DNA from: JAOUEA01 sp963790335
GTDB lineage: Bacteria; Actinomycetota; UBA4738; HRBIN12
Length of the DNA stretch: 64,000 nt
Direction of reading: 5' to 3'
NCBI GenBank assembly: GCA_963790335.1
Contig: CAWBOB010000007.1
Location: 544,488 to 608,487 of the forward strand
In this document: positions 36,416 through 46,268 of the stretch, in pieces
Layout of the letters: each line of letters begins with the position of its first letter
Numbering within the stretch: the stretch's first letter is position 1
The notes under the pieces: generated by a model
Databases searched by the model: none
Seen by the model: only the letters and a program-made list of their open reading frames with translations
Told to the model about the DNA's origin: nothing
Position numbers and translations under genes: made by a program

Positions 36416-38936
36416 GCTGACGGTCGAGGGCTTCCGTTCATACCGCGGGCCGGTCACGTTCGACTGGCGAGGCCGCCGCCTCGTCGGCATCGTCGGCCCG
36501 ATCGGCTCGGGCAAGTCGTCGGTGCTCGACGCGGTGGCCTTCGCCCTCTACGGCAAGACGCCGGGGGTGAGCAGCGCCACGAAGTCACTGATCCACCAGC
36601 TCTGCACCGAGGCGCACGTGGCGCTCACGTTCCAGGTCGACGACGACGTGTGGAAGGCGGTTCGCGCCCCCAAGCGCAAGGGTCAGTCCGGTCACCAGCT
36701 GCTGCGGTTGACGGGCGACGGCCCGGGCGCCGAGGCCCTCGAGACGATCACCCAGGAAGGACAGGTGAACGCGCGGGTCGAACAGCTGCTCGGCATGGAC
36801 TTCCAGACGTTCTGCCGCTCGGTGCTGCTCGCCCAGAATCGGTTCAGCGACTTCCTGAAGGCGACCCGCACCGAGCGCGATCGCGTGCTCAAGGGCGTGT
36901 TCGGATACGAGCGACTCGACGCCGCCAAGGCCGCGGCCGACCGGCGACTCGACCGCGAGACCCTCACGCTCGAGGCGCTGGCCAGGGAACGCGGCGCGAT
37001 CGACCAGGCCCGCGAGCGGCTCGACCAGGCCCGGGCGCGGGCCGAGACGGCGTCGGCGGAGCTCGCCTCGTTCGACGAAGCTGCACCCGAGGTGGAACGG
37101 CTCCGGGCGAGCGGCGACCTCGCCACGGCCGACGCAGCCACCGCCGCGGAGATGCTCGATCGGCTGACCGCCCTCGGCGCGTCGCTCCCGGCGAGCGCTC
37201 GAGCCGACGCGATGCTCGATGAGGCGGCGCTCGCCCGCGGGCAGGTGGATGCTGCCAGGCAGACCCTCGCGACCGCCGAGCAGGCGCGAGCCGCGTGCGA
37301 CGCCGAGCTCGCATCGGTGCGCGACCGCCTCGGCGATCGCACGCAGATCAGATCGTTCGAGCAGCTCGTCGAGCAGCACGACGTGCTCGTGCGCGAGGTC
37401 GAGAAGGCGTCGACGGCGCACGTGGCGGCCGAGGAGGCGGCGGCACAGGGTGCGACCGCGCTCGAGCACGCGCAGGGCCGCGCCGAGGAGGCCGTGCGAG
37501 CGGCCGCCGCCTCGGAGCGGAAGCTGCACGATGCTTCCCGCGCGACAGCTCGGGCCCGGGCCGCGCTCACCGTCGAGCAGCACACCGAGATGGCGCACGA
37601 GCTCCGTGCCGATCTCGCGGCCGGTGAGCCCTGCCCAGTCTGCGCGCGGCCGGTCGAGACCCTGCCGCCGAAGTCTCAGGCTTCCGAGGCGCTCGCAGCA
37701 GCGATCGAGGCAACGTCACGCGCCGAGACCGACGAGACCGCGGCCCGAGCCGAGCGTGAGCGCGCCGCCGCCGCCGTGGGGGCGGCCGAGGCGAGCGTGC
37801 GCGAGACCCATGGTCGGGCCGCCGAGCTCGTGCGCCAGGTCGAGCTGGCGGCGGCCGACCTCCGCAGCGCCGACGCGGATCTCGCCGCCGCCAAGGACCG
37901 CCTCGCCGAGCGACTGGGCGAAGGTGAGCCGCGACAGCTCGTCGACGCGCGCGCCTCGGAACTGGAAGCTGCCGAACGAGCCGCCGAGCTCGCGGCGCGC
38001 GACGTCGACGATGCGCGACGCGAGCTCGATGCCGTGCGCGAACGGGCCGAGGCGTCGGCGGCCGCGATGGCGACACTCGCGAACGCTCTGTCGGCGACCT
38101 GGGGAGCGCTGGGCGAGGTGGAGGCGATCGATCTCGAGCCGACGGCGCTGCGTCGGGCGACGGCGGAGCTCCGCGACCGCCTCGAGGCACGCACGGTCAC
38201 GGCGACCCGCGATCGGACCGATGCCGAGCGCCGAGCGAGCGAGAGCGTCGAGTTGCTCGGCCGGGTGCTGTCGCGACTCGGCCTGGCTCCCGAGGCCGAC
38301 TTCGCGAGCGAACGGGCGGCGGCGGGTGCGCGGCACGCCGGGGCCGTCGCCACGGTCGCCGAGCTCGAGGTCCAGGTCGAGCGATCGAGCGATCTGGAAC
38401 GCGAGGTGCTCGAGACCGAGGCCAAGCTCGCACTCGCCCGCCGGCTGGCCGACGACCTGAAGCCGGCACGGTTCCTCGCCTTCCTCTTGCAGGAAGAGCG
38501 AGCAGAGCTCGCGGAACTCGGGAGTGGTCTGTTCGAGACGCTCACCGACGGCAACTACCGCTTCGCGGCCGACGACAGCTTCGACATCCTCGATCTCAAC
38601 GCCGCCGACCGCACGCGCAAGGCTGAATCACTCTCGGGAGGCGAGACCTTCCTCGCCTCGCTCGCCCTGGCCCTCGCGCTCGCCGAGATGGTGGCGCGTG
38701 GCGGCGGCCGACTCGACGCCTTCTTCCTCGACGAGGGGTTCGGCTCGCTCGACCCCGAGCACCTCGATCGCGCCATGGCCGGCATCGAACGGCTGGTCGC
38801 CGACGACGACCGCCGGCTCGTGGTGCTCGTCAGCCATGTCGCAGAGATGCGCGAGGCCATCGAGGACCTGATCGTGCTCGACAAGCACGATCACACCGGC
38901 GACACGGTGGTCGTGTCCGGCGCAGCGCCCGTCTGA
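36402..38936 (+). CDS. sbcC: exonuclease SbcC (Rad50-like SMC ATPase)
   Basis: The protein has 844 residues. Walker A is GPIGSGKSS at 32-40. The Q-loop region FQTFCRSVLLAQNRFSDFLKA follows, then a long Ala/Glu/Arg-rich coiled coil broken at about 408-418 by the zinc hook GEPCPVCARPV. A second coiled coil, the ABC signature SLSGGETFLASLALALALAEM near 745-765, and Walker B DAFFLDEGFGSLD near 772-785 complete it. It dimerises through the hook and gates SbcD on DNA ends. It is somewhat shorter than E. coli SbcC, mainly in the coiled coils. Confidence 0.95.
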   Translation: MRPLELTVEGFRSYRGPVTFDWRGRRLVGIVGPIGSGKSSVLDAVAFALYGKTPGVSSATKSLIHQLCTEAHVALTFQVDDDVWKAVRAPKRKGQSGHQLLRLTGDGPGAEALETITQEGQVNARVEQLLGMDFQTFCRSVLLAQNRFSDFLKATRTERDRVLKGVFGYERLDAAKAAADRRLDRETLTLEALARERGAIDQARERLDQARARAETASAELASFDEAAPEVERLRASGDLATADAATAAEMLDRLTALGASLPASARADAMLDEAALARGQVDAARQTLATAEQARAACDAELASVRDRLGDRTQIRSFEQLVEQHDVLVREVEKASTAHVAAEEAAAQGATALEHAQGRAEEAVRAAAASERKLHDASRATARARAALTVEQHTEMAHELRADLAAGEPCPVCARPVETLPPKSQASEALAAAIEATSRAETDETAARAERERAAAAVGAAEASVRETHGRAAELVRQVELAAADLRSADADLAAAKDRLAERLGEGEPRQLVDARASELEAAERAAELAARDVDDARRELDAVRERAEASAAAMATLANALSATWGALGEVEAIDLEPTALRRATAELRDRLEARTVTATRDRTDAERRASESVELLGRVLSRLGLAPEADFASERAAAGARHAGAVATVAELEVQVERSSDLEREVLETEAKLALARRLADDLKPARFLAFLLQEERAELAELGSGLFETLTDGNYRFAADDSFDILDLNAADRTRKAESLSGGETFLASLALALALAEMVARGGGRLDAFFLDEGFGSLDPEHLDRAMAGIERLVADDDRRLVVLVSHVAEMREAIEDLIVLDKHDHTGDTVVVSGAAPV

Positions 38937-39149
38937 GTCGGTCGCAAGCGGTCGCACACGCGGCCGCACGAACAGCCGCTGCACGGCACAGCGCCCGTCC
39001 GTTCGGCCTCGGCCATGCGGCTTGGGACCGATGGCCACGATGCAGTCCCCCGCAACCGACTGAACCTGTGAGCCCGTACTGCCGATACCCCACCCACGGA
39101 GACCAGCCCCTGCCTGCCACGTGAGGCCACTTCAGGAGCGCCTGAGAAC
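38937..39149. other. 213-bp intergenic leader, no gene found
   Basis: It lies between sbcC and the next plus-strand gene. GCCAT and ATGGC arms with GGGAC in the loop form a hairpin near 39013-39035. No tRNA, known riboswitch core or small frame with a good ribosome site was convincing. TTCAGGAG near the end is the ribosome site of the next gene. Confidence 0.5.
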
Positions 39150-42108
39150 ATGATGAAGAACGAGACGAGCATCGCGAAGGTCGCATCGATCGGTCTCACC
39201 GTGCTGCTGCTCACAGGCGTGCTGGGATCGCTCGTGATGGGCGCCCGCTCCCGCAGCGCCGCGCTCGAGGACACCGTCACCCAGGCGCGCGCCATCGCCG
39301 ACGGTTCCCTGAGCCTCGTCTTCCGCCCAGACGACCTCGATGCGATCGCGAGCGACGCGCGGGCCGACCTGCTGACCGACCAGATCGGCACGGTGGTGAT
39401 CGACCCGAGCGGGTTCGACACCGTCACGCTGTGGTCGCCCGACGCGGAGATCCTCTACGCGAGCGAGGAAGGTCGCATCGGCAACCGGCTCGAGGGTGAA
39501 CGGGATCGCATCCGCACCGCCATCAGGGGGAACCCACAGACGAGGGTCTCGAACGGCATCGTCTCGGTCATGTTGCCCCTGCACTTCGAGTCGGGCGTCG
39601 GCGGCCCCGCGGCGGTGGAGCTCACCACCTCCGATCAGCCGGTCGCCGCCGCGGGAGGTCCATGGCGCGCGATGGCGGTGTTCAGCGGCGTCGCGCTCCT
39701 GTTCGTCGTCGGGCTGCTGATCTGGGTGTTGCGCCACCCGAGTGCGTCTGCTGCGCGCGCGCCCCGCATGCAACGCATCAGCACGGGTCCCGTGCATCTG
39801 CCCTCGCCGAACGTGCAGCGTCCCATCTCGGTGCCGGCGCCCGGCATGAAGGAAGAGGGCGACGCGCGGCGCAAGGCCGAGGACCGCGCCCGAGCCGCGG
39901 AGGAGCGGCTGAGCGTGATGCAGAACCAGTACCGGAAGACGCTCGACGAGCTGCAGGCGGCACAGAACAACCTGCGTGACGCGGTCGGCGCGACGCAGGC
40001 CGATCCCAGCCTCGAAGAGCGAGCGATGCTCGCGGAGCAGCGAGCCGCCATGCTCGAGGACCATGCCCGAACCGCCGACGAGCGCACCAGGGCGCTCGAA
40101 GAGCGTTCGAGGGAACTCGAGGATCGAGCCCGGCTGTTCGAACGCCAATCCGAGACGGCCAGAGCCGAGCTCGAGGAGCTGACGCGGAGCCTCGACGAAC
40201 GGCCCACGTCCGACGATGGCAGCCACGACGATCGGCTCGTCGCGGCCGAGCAGGAGACGATCGGGCTCCGCGCCGAGCTCGAGGGAACCCAGACGCAGCT
40301 CTCGCTGCTCCGACGCGAGATGCACGATCTGCAACAGCGGGCTGATCGTGCGCGCGAACTCCAGACCGAGCTCGACGCCATCCAATCCGACGCCCGGCAG
40401 GCGCAGCAGACCACGGCGTCATCGCAGGCGGAGCTGTCGGTCAAGACACGGGAGATCGATGATCTCCGGGCGGAGGTTCGCGCCCTTCGAACCGAGGAGC
40501 AGCGGGCCGCCATGCTCGAGGACGAGCTGCGTGCCACGCATGCAGAGCTCGACAGCCTCTCGGCCTCGCACCGGGCAGAGCTGGTGGAGCGGGAAGCCGA
40601 GTTCGAGTCCAAGGTGCGGGCGGCACGGGAAGAGTTCCAGGCCGAGCTCGCATTGGTCGAGGCCCGCCACCGCGAAGAGCTCGCGCGCAACGACGAGAGC
40701 ATCGGCCACAGGATCGCAAGCAGCCGAGGACTCCGTGCAGCAGCGCATCGACGACATGCAGCGTGAGCTCGAAGAGCGCACGCGGCGCTTCGAGAACGCC
40801 GAGAACGAGATCGCCATGGCGAACGCCCAGGCGACGCACCTGTCGCAGGAGCTCAGCGTGGCTCAGGCCGAGCTCGAAGCCACCGTCGCCCAGCTCACGA
40901 CCGAGTCACAGGCCCTCACCGAGGCGGCCGAGCGTGCGACGCGCGCCGAGCAGCGCGGTCGCGAGCTCGGAGCGTTGAGCCAACGGATGACCGCCGACCT
41001 CGAGTCGGCTGCGCAGGAGAACGCGGAGCTCAACCGGCGACTGCAAGAGATCGAGTCCCGCCGCCAGCTCGAGCTCGCCGACGCGGAGGGACGCGCCGAT
41101 CTCGACGAGATCCTGCGGGTCACCCAGGAGCGTCTCGCCGGCCAGACCGAGAAGCTCATCACCGCCGAAGAACGGGTGCATGGCCTCGAACGCCAGCTCG
41201 AGACCGCGGCCCAGAAGCTCGAGGAGACCGAGAGCGAGCTCCGTCAGCAGCAGATGGCGGCGGCCATGCGGCAGATCCGCAGGGAAGAGACCGAGCCTGC
41301 TGCGGCGACGGAGAGCCCGGGCGCAGGGACGCGTCGCGACGGCCCGCCGATCGAGGACCGCCGCGCGACGTCACCGTTCCTCAAGGAGCTCTCGGTCGAC
41401 GCCCGCAAGTCCCTCACGAGGATCCTGGGCATCACCCAGATCCTCAAGCACAAGAAGGACGGGAAGGAACAGGCGCAGCTCGTGCGCCAGCTCACCGCCT
41501 ACACCCGCCGTCTCGACCACATCGTGGCCGACCTCGCCGACGCCGACCGGCTGGTGCACGGCGAGATCAAGCTGACGATCCGTCGTACCGACCTGGAAAC
41601 CCTCGTCAAGCGGGTGGCCGAGGAATCCGGTGTCGACGCCGACCACGAGCTGCGCATCGAGACGGAGCGCGTCGTCGTGGCCGTCGATCAGCTCCGGACG
41701 GAGCAGATCCTGGCCGGCCTGCTGCGTGCCTCGGGCGACCGAACCCCGGCCAAGAAGGCGATCACCGTGCGGTTGAGCGCAGCCGACGACGGCGCGATGC
41801 TGAGCGTCGAGGACCCGGAGCCGTCGTCCGATGCCTCGATGAGCCCGGTCGTCGCCCGCTTCGCCGAGGTGCAGGGAGGGTGGGCTCGCGTCGAGGGCCG
41901 CGACAACGGTGGCTCGGCGTTCAAGGTATACCTTCCCGACGGGGCCGGCACCGAGCAGCCGGCGCGCGCGGGCCGGGGCGGCGCCATCGAAGCATCGGGG
42001 TCGAACGCCGAGCTCCACATCGTGGTCGACGCCCTCGAGAGCAGCTCGAGTGCCGACGGCTCCGCGCTGGTGGAGCAGCTCCACCGGCTCTCGACCGCCG
42101 AGGACTGA
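39150..42108 (+). CDS. membrane coiled-coil pseudo-histidine kinase, one frameshift
   Basis: The rejoined protein is about 985 residues; the frame breaks near 40720. Helix 1 is at 9-30 (KVASIGLTVLLLTGVLGSLV). A periplasmic domain follows (about 35-170, with DTVTLWSPDAEILYASEEGRIG, a sensor of the PAS/Cache kind). Helix 2 is near 172-194. Some 500 residues of Glu/Arg/Ala coiled coil come next. The end resembles a histidine kinase core: FLKELSVDARKSLTRILGITQIL sits where the phospho-accepting box (S-H-E-L-R-T-P) should be, but has no His, and the ATP-binding domain (QLRTEQILAGLLRASGDRTP) lacks the N-box Asn. VEGRDNGGSAFKVYLP is a normal end. It probably senses an external signal but does not phosphorylate by the usual route, and may be a scaffold. 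A strong terminator follows. Confidence 0.75.
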
Positions 42109-42142
42109 CGGGGGTCGCCGACGACGGAGGCCTGAGGACTGG

Positions 42143-42173
42143 CCGGCGGGGCGCCGAGGGGGAGCCCCGCCGG
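42143..42173. terminator. bidirectional hairpin terminator
   Basis: The stem CCGGCGGGGC/GCCCCGCCGG has ten perfect pairs around an 11-nt loop. It lies between the convergent pseudokinase and thiolase genes. There is no T run, as is common in GC-rich Actinobacteria. Confidence 0.7.
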
Positions 42174-42178
42174 TAGGA

Positions 42179-43361
42179 TCAGCGACGACGGAGCACGAGG
42201 GCGTCGCCCTGGCCGCCACCGCCGCAGATCGCGACGGCGCCGAGGTCGGCCGACCTCCGCCGCATCTCCAGCGCGGCCGTGAGCGCGAGCCGCGCGCCAC
42301 TCGCTCCGATCGGGTGCCCGAGCGCCACGGCACCGCCGTTGACGTTCACGATCGCCCCGTCGACGCCCAGCATGCGGGTGGCGTGCAACGCCACCGCGGC
42401 GAAGGCCTCGTTGATCTCGATCACCCCGAGATCGGCCGCAGCGTGACCGGCCTTCTTCAGCGCCTTCTCGAGCGCGAGCGCCGGCACCGTCTGCAGCGAG
42501 GCATAGCGGTCGGCCGACATGCCGAAGGCGGCGATCTCGGCCAGCGGCTCGAGGCCGAGCTGTCGGGCCCGCTCGTCGCTCATCACGACGACCGCGGCCG
42601 CCCCGTCGGAGATCTGCGACGCGTTGCCCGCGGTGACCGTGCCGTCGTCGGTGAAGGCAGGCCGGAGCCGGGCGAGCCCCTCGGCCGTGGTGTCGGGTCT
42701 GATGCCCTCGTCGCGTTCGACGATCGTGGAGGCTCCCTTGCGTTGGGGAACCTCGACCGACACGACTTCGTCGTCGAAGCGGCCTGCTTCCCATGCTTCG
42801 TGCGCCCGGGCATGGGACCGCATCGCCCACACGTCCTGCTCGTCACGCTCGATGCCGAGCTCGAGCGTTGATCGCGTCGGTGCCCGCGCCCATATGACGG
42901 TCGTCGAAGGCGCACCACAGCCCGTCGTGGATCATCGTGTCGAGCATCGGTGCGTCACCGAGCCGCGCGCCGTGACGAGCCGTCGGCAGCACGAACGGCG
43001 CGTTCGTCATCGACTCCATGCCGCCCGCGACCGCGATGTCGAGCTCACCTGCCCGGATCATCTGATCGGCGATGGCGATCGCCGACGTGCCCGACAGGCA
43101 GACCTTGTTGACGGTCAGGGCCGGAACCTCCACCGGCACCCCGGCCGCGATGGCGGCCTGACGGGCCGTGATCTGGCCCTGCCCCGCCTGCAGCACGTGC
43201 CCCATGATCGTGTACTCGACCTGATCGGCGCCGACCCCCGATCGAGCGAGAGCCTCCCGGATCGCGATGGCGCCGAGATCCACCGCCCGGAGACCCCCGA
43301 GCGCGCCGGAGAACCGGCCGATCGGCGTGCGAGCGCCCGACACGATGACCGAGGTCGCCAT
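42179..43361 (-). CDS. acetyl-CoA C-acetyltransferase (thiolase), frameshifted
   Basis: The N-terminal part has ARTPIGRFSGALGGLRAVDLG, and VNKVCLSGTSAIAIADQMI with the nucleophile Cys. The C-terminal part has EINEAFAAVALHATRMLG (catalytic His), ALGHPIGASGARL, and the final CGGGGQGDA with the second Cys. The frame breaks near 42845. The rejoined protein is about 393 residues, the normal size. It condenses two acetyl-CoA to acetoacetyl-CoA or runs in reverse. With Ccr and the acyl-CoA epimerase nearby, the synthetic direction, entering the ethylmalonyl-CoA pathway, is plausible. Confidence 0.92.
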
Positions 43362-43367
43362 GCGTCG

Positions 43368-43373
43368 ATGCTA
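43368..43373 (-). promoter_or_regulatory. -10 hexamer TAGCAT of the thiolase gene
   Basis: TAGCAT on the minus strand lies 6 nt before ATG 43361. Confidence 0.5.
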
Positions 43374-43407
43374 CCCGCTGCCCCGCGAGCCGGGCTACGG
43401 CGGCCGC

Positions 43408-45255
43408 TCAGACCCGTGCCGACAGCGCCCGCTCGATGACCTCGAGGATCTCGTCCCGCACCAGCTCGTCACGCTCGATCAGCGCATCGCGCAGCGCCGC
43501 ATGGACGTCGGCTTGCAGCTCCAGCACCTCGCGCACCCGCTGGCGCTGTTGCTCGAGGATGTCCTCGACCCGCTGACGTCCCACCGTGTCGGCGAGCACC
43601 TTGCCGACGAGGTTGGAGCCGCCGATCGGACCGTCGCTGATGGCCTCGAACGAGATCAGCGAGCCTGCCATGCCGTAGGACCCCACCATGTTGGCGGCCA
43701 GCGTGGTCGCATGTGCCAGGTCGCTCGCAGGCCCCGTGCCGACGTCGCCGATGCAGATCTCCTCGGCCACGAGCCCGCCGAGCGCGATCGCGATGCCGGC
43801 CTCGATCTCCGAACGGGTTCGGGTGAACCGTTCCTCCGAATCGCCGTGCGCGAGCAGTCCCAGCGACGTGCGTCGCTTGATGATCGACAACACCTCGAGC
43901 CGGCGGTTCTGGCCGACGAAGTACGCCACGGTCGCGTGCCCCGCCTCGTGGGTCGCCACGGCCTCGCGGTCCTGATGCGTGTACACGACCGGCTGCTTCA
44001 GCCCGATCTCCTCGTTGAACTTCGCCTCGATCACGTCGTCGAAGTTCATCTCCCGGCGCCCTTCGCGGAGTCCGATGAGCAGCGCCTCGTCGAACAGGTG
44101 CTCGATCATGACCGGGGTGTAGCCGAAGGTCTCGTACGCGATGCGCTCGCGCATCGCGCGATCGTCGAGCTGCTGGTGATGGCGCTTGAGGTCGAGGAAG
44201 TGGTCGATCAGGTCGAGCCGGCCGGCCTTGGTCGGCACGTCGAAGTAGAGCCGCCGATCGAACCGTCCCGGGCGCACCAACGCCGGGTCGAGCGCGTCGG
44301 CCCGGTTCGTGGCCGCGATGAGCAGGATGTTGTGGTACTCCGACTTCGTGACGTTGAGCTGACTGTCACTCGGCAGGTAGGAGTTGATCCATCCCAGGAA
44401 GCGTGCCCGCAGGCGCTTGCGCAACGGCGGCTGGTCGAACGACTGCATCTGGATCAGCAACTCGTTGACCATGGCGCTCGAGTCACCCGAGCCCATGAAC
44501 GCCGAGGTGGTGCGCGCGAGCCCGCCATCGGCGTCGGACCGACTCACGTTGCCCCGAGACTGGCCGATGGCATCGATCTCCTCGATGAAGCCGATCGCAC
44601 CGCCTTCCTTGCGCGCGGCCTTGCGAAGCGCCTTGAAGTACGAGCGGATGCGGTAGGCGCTCATGCCCTGCCACATCGACTGGAACGCCGGCGAAGCGAT
44701 GAACAGGAACGGCACCCCTGCCTGCTTCGCCATGGCCTTGGCGAGATAGGTCTTGCCGGTTCCCGGAGGACCTTCGAACAGGATGCCCCGGCGGGGCGTG
44801 CCACCCAGCTCGTCGCGGAAGGTCGCGTAGCCGAGGAAGACGTCGAGCGAGCGCACGACCTCGTCGACCTGCATGTCGAGACCCTTGATCTCGGTGAGTC
44901 CCGTGTCGACCTGCTCGGGGTAGACGGTCACGTGCGGCGAGCGGCCGTTCATGAGCGGCAGGGCCAGCATCATGCCGACGGCGAGCAACAGGATCACCAT
45001 GAACACCAGCAGGATCGGGTCCTCAGGCATCGACGGGGCGGTGATCGGCCGGCCCGACGAGAAGCGGCTGAACAGGTACCAGTCGATCAGGAACACCACG
45101 ACGATCGCGCGCACGACACGCTTCAGCTTCGTGCGTTCGCGCTTGCGGAAGACGTCGGCTCTGCCCTTCTGCAGCAGCAGCGACTTCTGCAGCAGGGCGG
45201 AAGCGCCGGCCGGCTGCGCGGCCACCGAGGGCTCTCGTCGTGTCGGTCGTTCCAT
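43408..45255 (-). CDS. divergent FtsH-like membrane AAA metalloprotease
   Basis: The protein has 615 residues. Two membrane helices lie at about 47-62 and 80-102. The AAA domain has Walker A GPPGTGKT at 162-169, Walker B IGFIEEIDAIG near 221-231 (the usual Asp-Glu is Glu-Glu) and the SRH ATNRADALDPALVRPGRFDRRLYFD. About 45 extra residues (GWINSYLPSDSQLNVTKSE region) are inserted before the SRH. THEAGHATVAYFVG near 434-447 is the zinc site and GDVGTGPASDLAHAT gives the third ligand. The family extracts and degrades membrane proteins. The insertion and Walker B change separate it from housekeeping FtsH, so it is likely a second, specialised copy. AAGGGGG lies 9 nt before the ATG. Confidence 0.88.
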   Translation of the reverse strand: MERPTRREPSVAAQPAGASALLQKSLLLQKGRADVFRKRERTKLKRVVRAIVVVFLIDWYLFSRFSSGRPITAPSMPEDPILLVFMVILLLAVGMMLALPLMNGRSPHVTVYPEQVDTGLTEIKGLDMQVDEVVRSLDVFLGYATFRDELGGTPRRGILFEGPPGTGKTYLAKAMAKQAGVPFLFIASPAFQSMWQGMSAYRIRSYFKALRKAARKEGGAIGFIEEIDAIGQSRGNVSRSDADGGLARTTSAFMGSGDSSAMVNELLIQMQSFDQPPLRKRLRARFLGWINSYLPSDSQLNVTKSEYHNILLIAATNRADALDPALVRPGRFDRRLYFDVPTKAGRLDLIDHFLDLKRHHQQLDDRAMRERIAYETFGYTPVMIEHLFDEALLIGLREGRREMNFDDVIEAKFNEEIGLKQPVVYTHQDREAVATHEAGHATVAYFVGQNRRLEVLSIIKRRTSLGLLAHGDSEERFTRTRSEIEAGIAIALGGLVAEEICIGDVGTGPASDLAHATTLAANMVGSYGMAGSLISFEAISDGPIGGSNLVGKVLADTVGRQRVEDILEQQRQRVREVLELQADVHAALRDALIERDELVRDEILEVIERALSARV

Positions 45256-45326
45256 GTTGGTGTGCCCCCTTGGATGCCTTCCGAGGCGACCACACTATGT
45301 CGAACGGCCTCCCCCGGGGAATGGGA

Positions 45327-45405
45327 CTTTCGGCTGGGAAGCCCCGCAAACGGGCCGAAAGGAACAGCCATGCGGATCGTCCCGCCCGCGACGGGCGGGG
45401 TCCGC
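45327..45405. other. two stacked hairpins between divergent promoters
   Basis: Hairpin 1 pairs CTTTCGGC (45327-45334) with GCCGAAAG (45354-45361) and has an inner stem CCCG-CAAA-CGGG. Hairpin 2 pairs CCCGCCCG with CGGGCGGG around CGA, flanked by GCGGA/TCCGC. Both lie between the FtsH-like gene and the HTH gene, outside the predicted -10 elements of each. They may be a small RNA, a protein site or just GC-rich palindromes. Confidence 0.35.
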
Positions 45406-45431
45406 GGCGGCGGGCGATACAGTCCCCGGTG

Positions 45432-45846
45432 ATGGCGAGGAAGCGACAGGCGGCGGTGAGCGCCGAAGACAAGGCCGCGATCGGGGCCGTGCTCCGGGAA
45501 GCCCGGCGGGCGGCGGGCTATCGCTCCGCCGAAGCGGCGGCAGCCGCGCCCGCATGTCCGGCATCACGCCAGACGATCTACTCCTACGAGCGCGGCGGCC
45601 TGGTGCCCTCACTCGCGCAGTTCCTGGAGCTCATCGAGTTCTACGTGCTCGGGCCGGCCCCTTCGCCGGCGACCGGGCGCAAGCTCGATCCGGACCTGCG
45701 CGCCCTCGGCGTCGCCGCCGTGACGCGGGCGCTGACGCTCGCGGCCTATCACGTGGCGACAGGCGCACGAGCTGGTGGCGCGCATGCAGCCCGATATCGG
45801 CCGCGCCGGTGCCGCAGCCCCGACAGGTCGGGGCGGACGCCGGTGA
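45432..45846 (+). CDS. XRE-type helix-turn-helix regulator, frameshifted near its end
   Basis: The N-terminal 75 residues form a Cro/C1-type HTH: LREARRAAGYRSAEAAAAA, then SRQTIYSYERGGLVPSLAQFLELIEFYVL. After LAAYHVAT the frame breaks near 45757. The other frame gives QAHELVARMQPDIGRAGAAA and a stop at 45844-45846 that overlaps the start of the next gene. The whole protein is about 137 residues. TACAGT lies 8 nt before the ATG. It is co-transcribed with the acyl-CoA epimerase and divergent from the FtsH-like gene, so it may regulate either. Confidence 0.75.
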
Positions 45847-46262
45847 GCCTCACGCTCATCGACATCGATCACGTCGGCGTCGCCGTCGACGACCTCGACG
45901 CCGCGGTCGATCGCTACCGGCGCATGCTCGGCGCGGAACCGACCCACCGCGAGGTCGTCGAGGATCAAGGCGTCGAGGAGGTGCTGTTCTCGGCGGGCTC
46001 GTCGTCCGTGCAGCTGCTCGGTTCACTCGGACCGCAGACGCCGGTCGGTCGATCGCTCGCCGCCAGGGGGCCCGGCCTGCACCACATCGCCTACCGCGTC
46101 GCCGACATCGACGCCGCGCTCAGCCACATGCGCGACGAGGGAGCCCTGCTCGTCGACGAGGCACCCCGACGCGGCTCCCGCGACACGCTGATCGCGTTCG
46201 TGCACCCGCGCTCGATGGGCGGGGTGCTCGTCGAGCTCGTGCAGCAGCGGGAACACCGCTGA
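45843..46262 (+). CDS. methylmalonyl-/ethylmalonyl-CoA epimerase
   Basis: The protein has 139 residues, start GTG. LIDIDHVGVAVDDLDAAVDRYRRMLG and GPGLHHIAYRVADIDAAL are the paired beta-alpha-beta modules of the VOC fold with the metal-binding His and Glu (HHIAY, VLVELVQ). It interconverts the R and S forms of methylmalonyl-CoA or ethylmalonyl-CoA. Its neighbours Ccr (convergent, 6 bp away) and PccB fit both the propionate and the ethylmalonyl-CoA routes. Confidence 0.92.
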   Translation: MSLTLIDIDHVGVAVDDLDAAVDRYRRMLGAEPTHREVVEDQGVEEVLFSAGSSSVQLLGSLGPQTPVGRSLAARGPGLHHIAYRVADIDAALSHMRDEGALLVDEAPRRGSRDTLIAFVHPRSMGGVLVELVQQREHR

Positions 46263-46268
46263 CGCGAT

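Noticed and set aside
39012..39127. Possible cobalamin or cyclic-di-GMP riboswitch (GGGACCG, CCCCCGCAACCG, GGAGACC pieces)
   Set aside because: The pieces are in the wrong order or lack the paired core (no GCAAACC/GACGCAAAGCC pair, no full B12 box), and the downstream gene is not a usual target.
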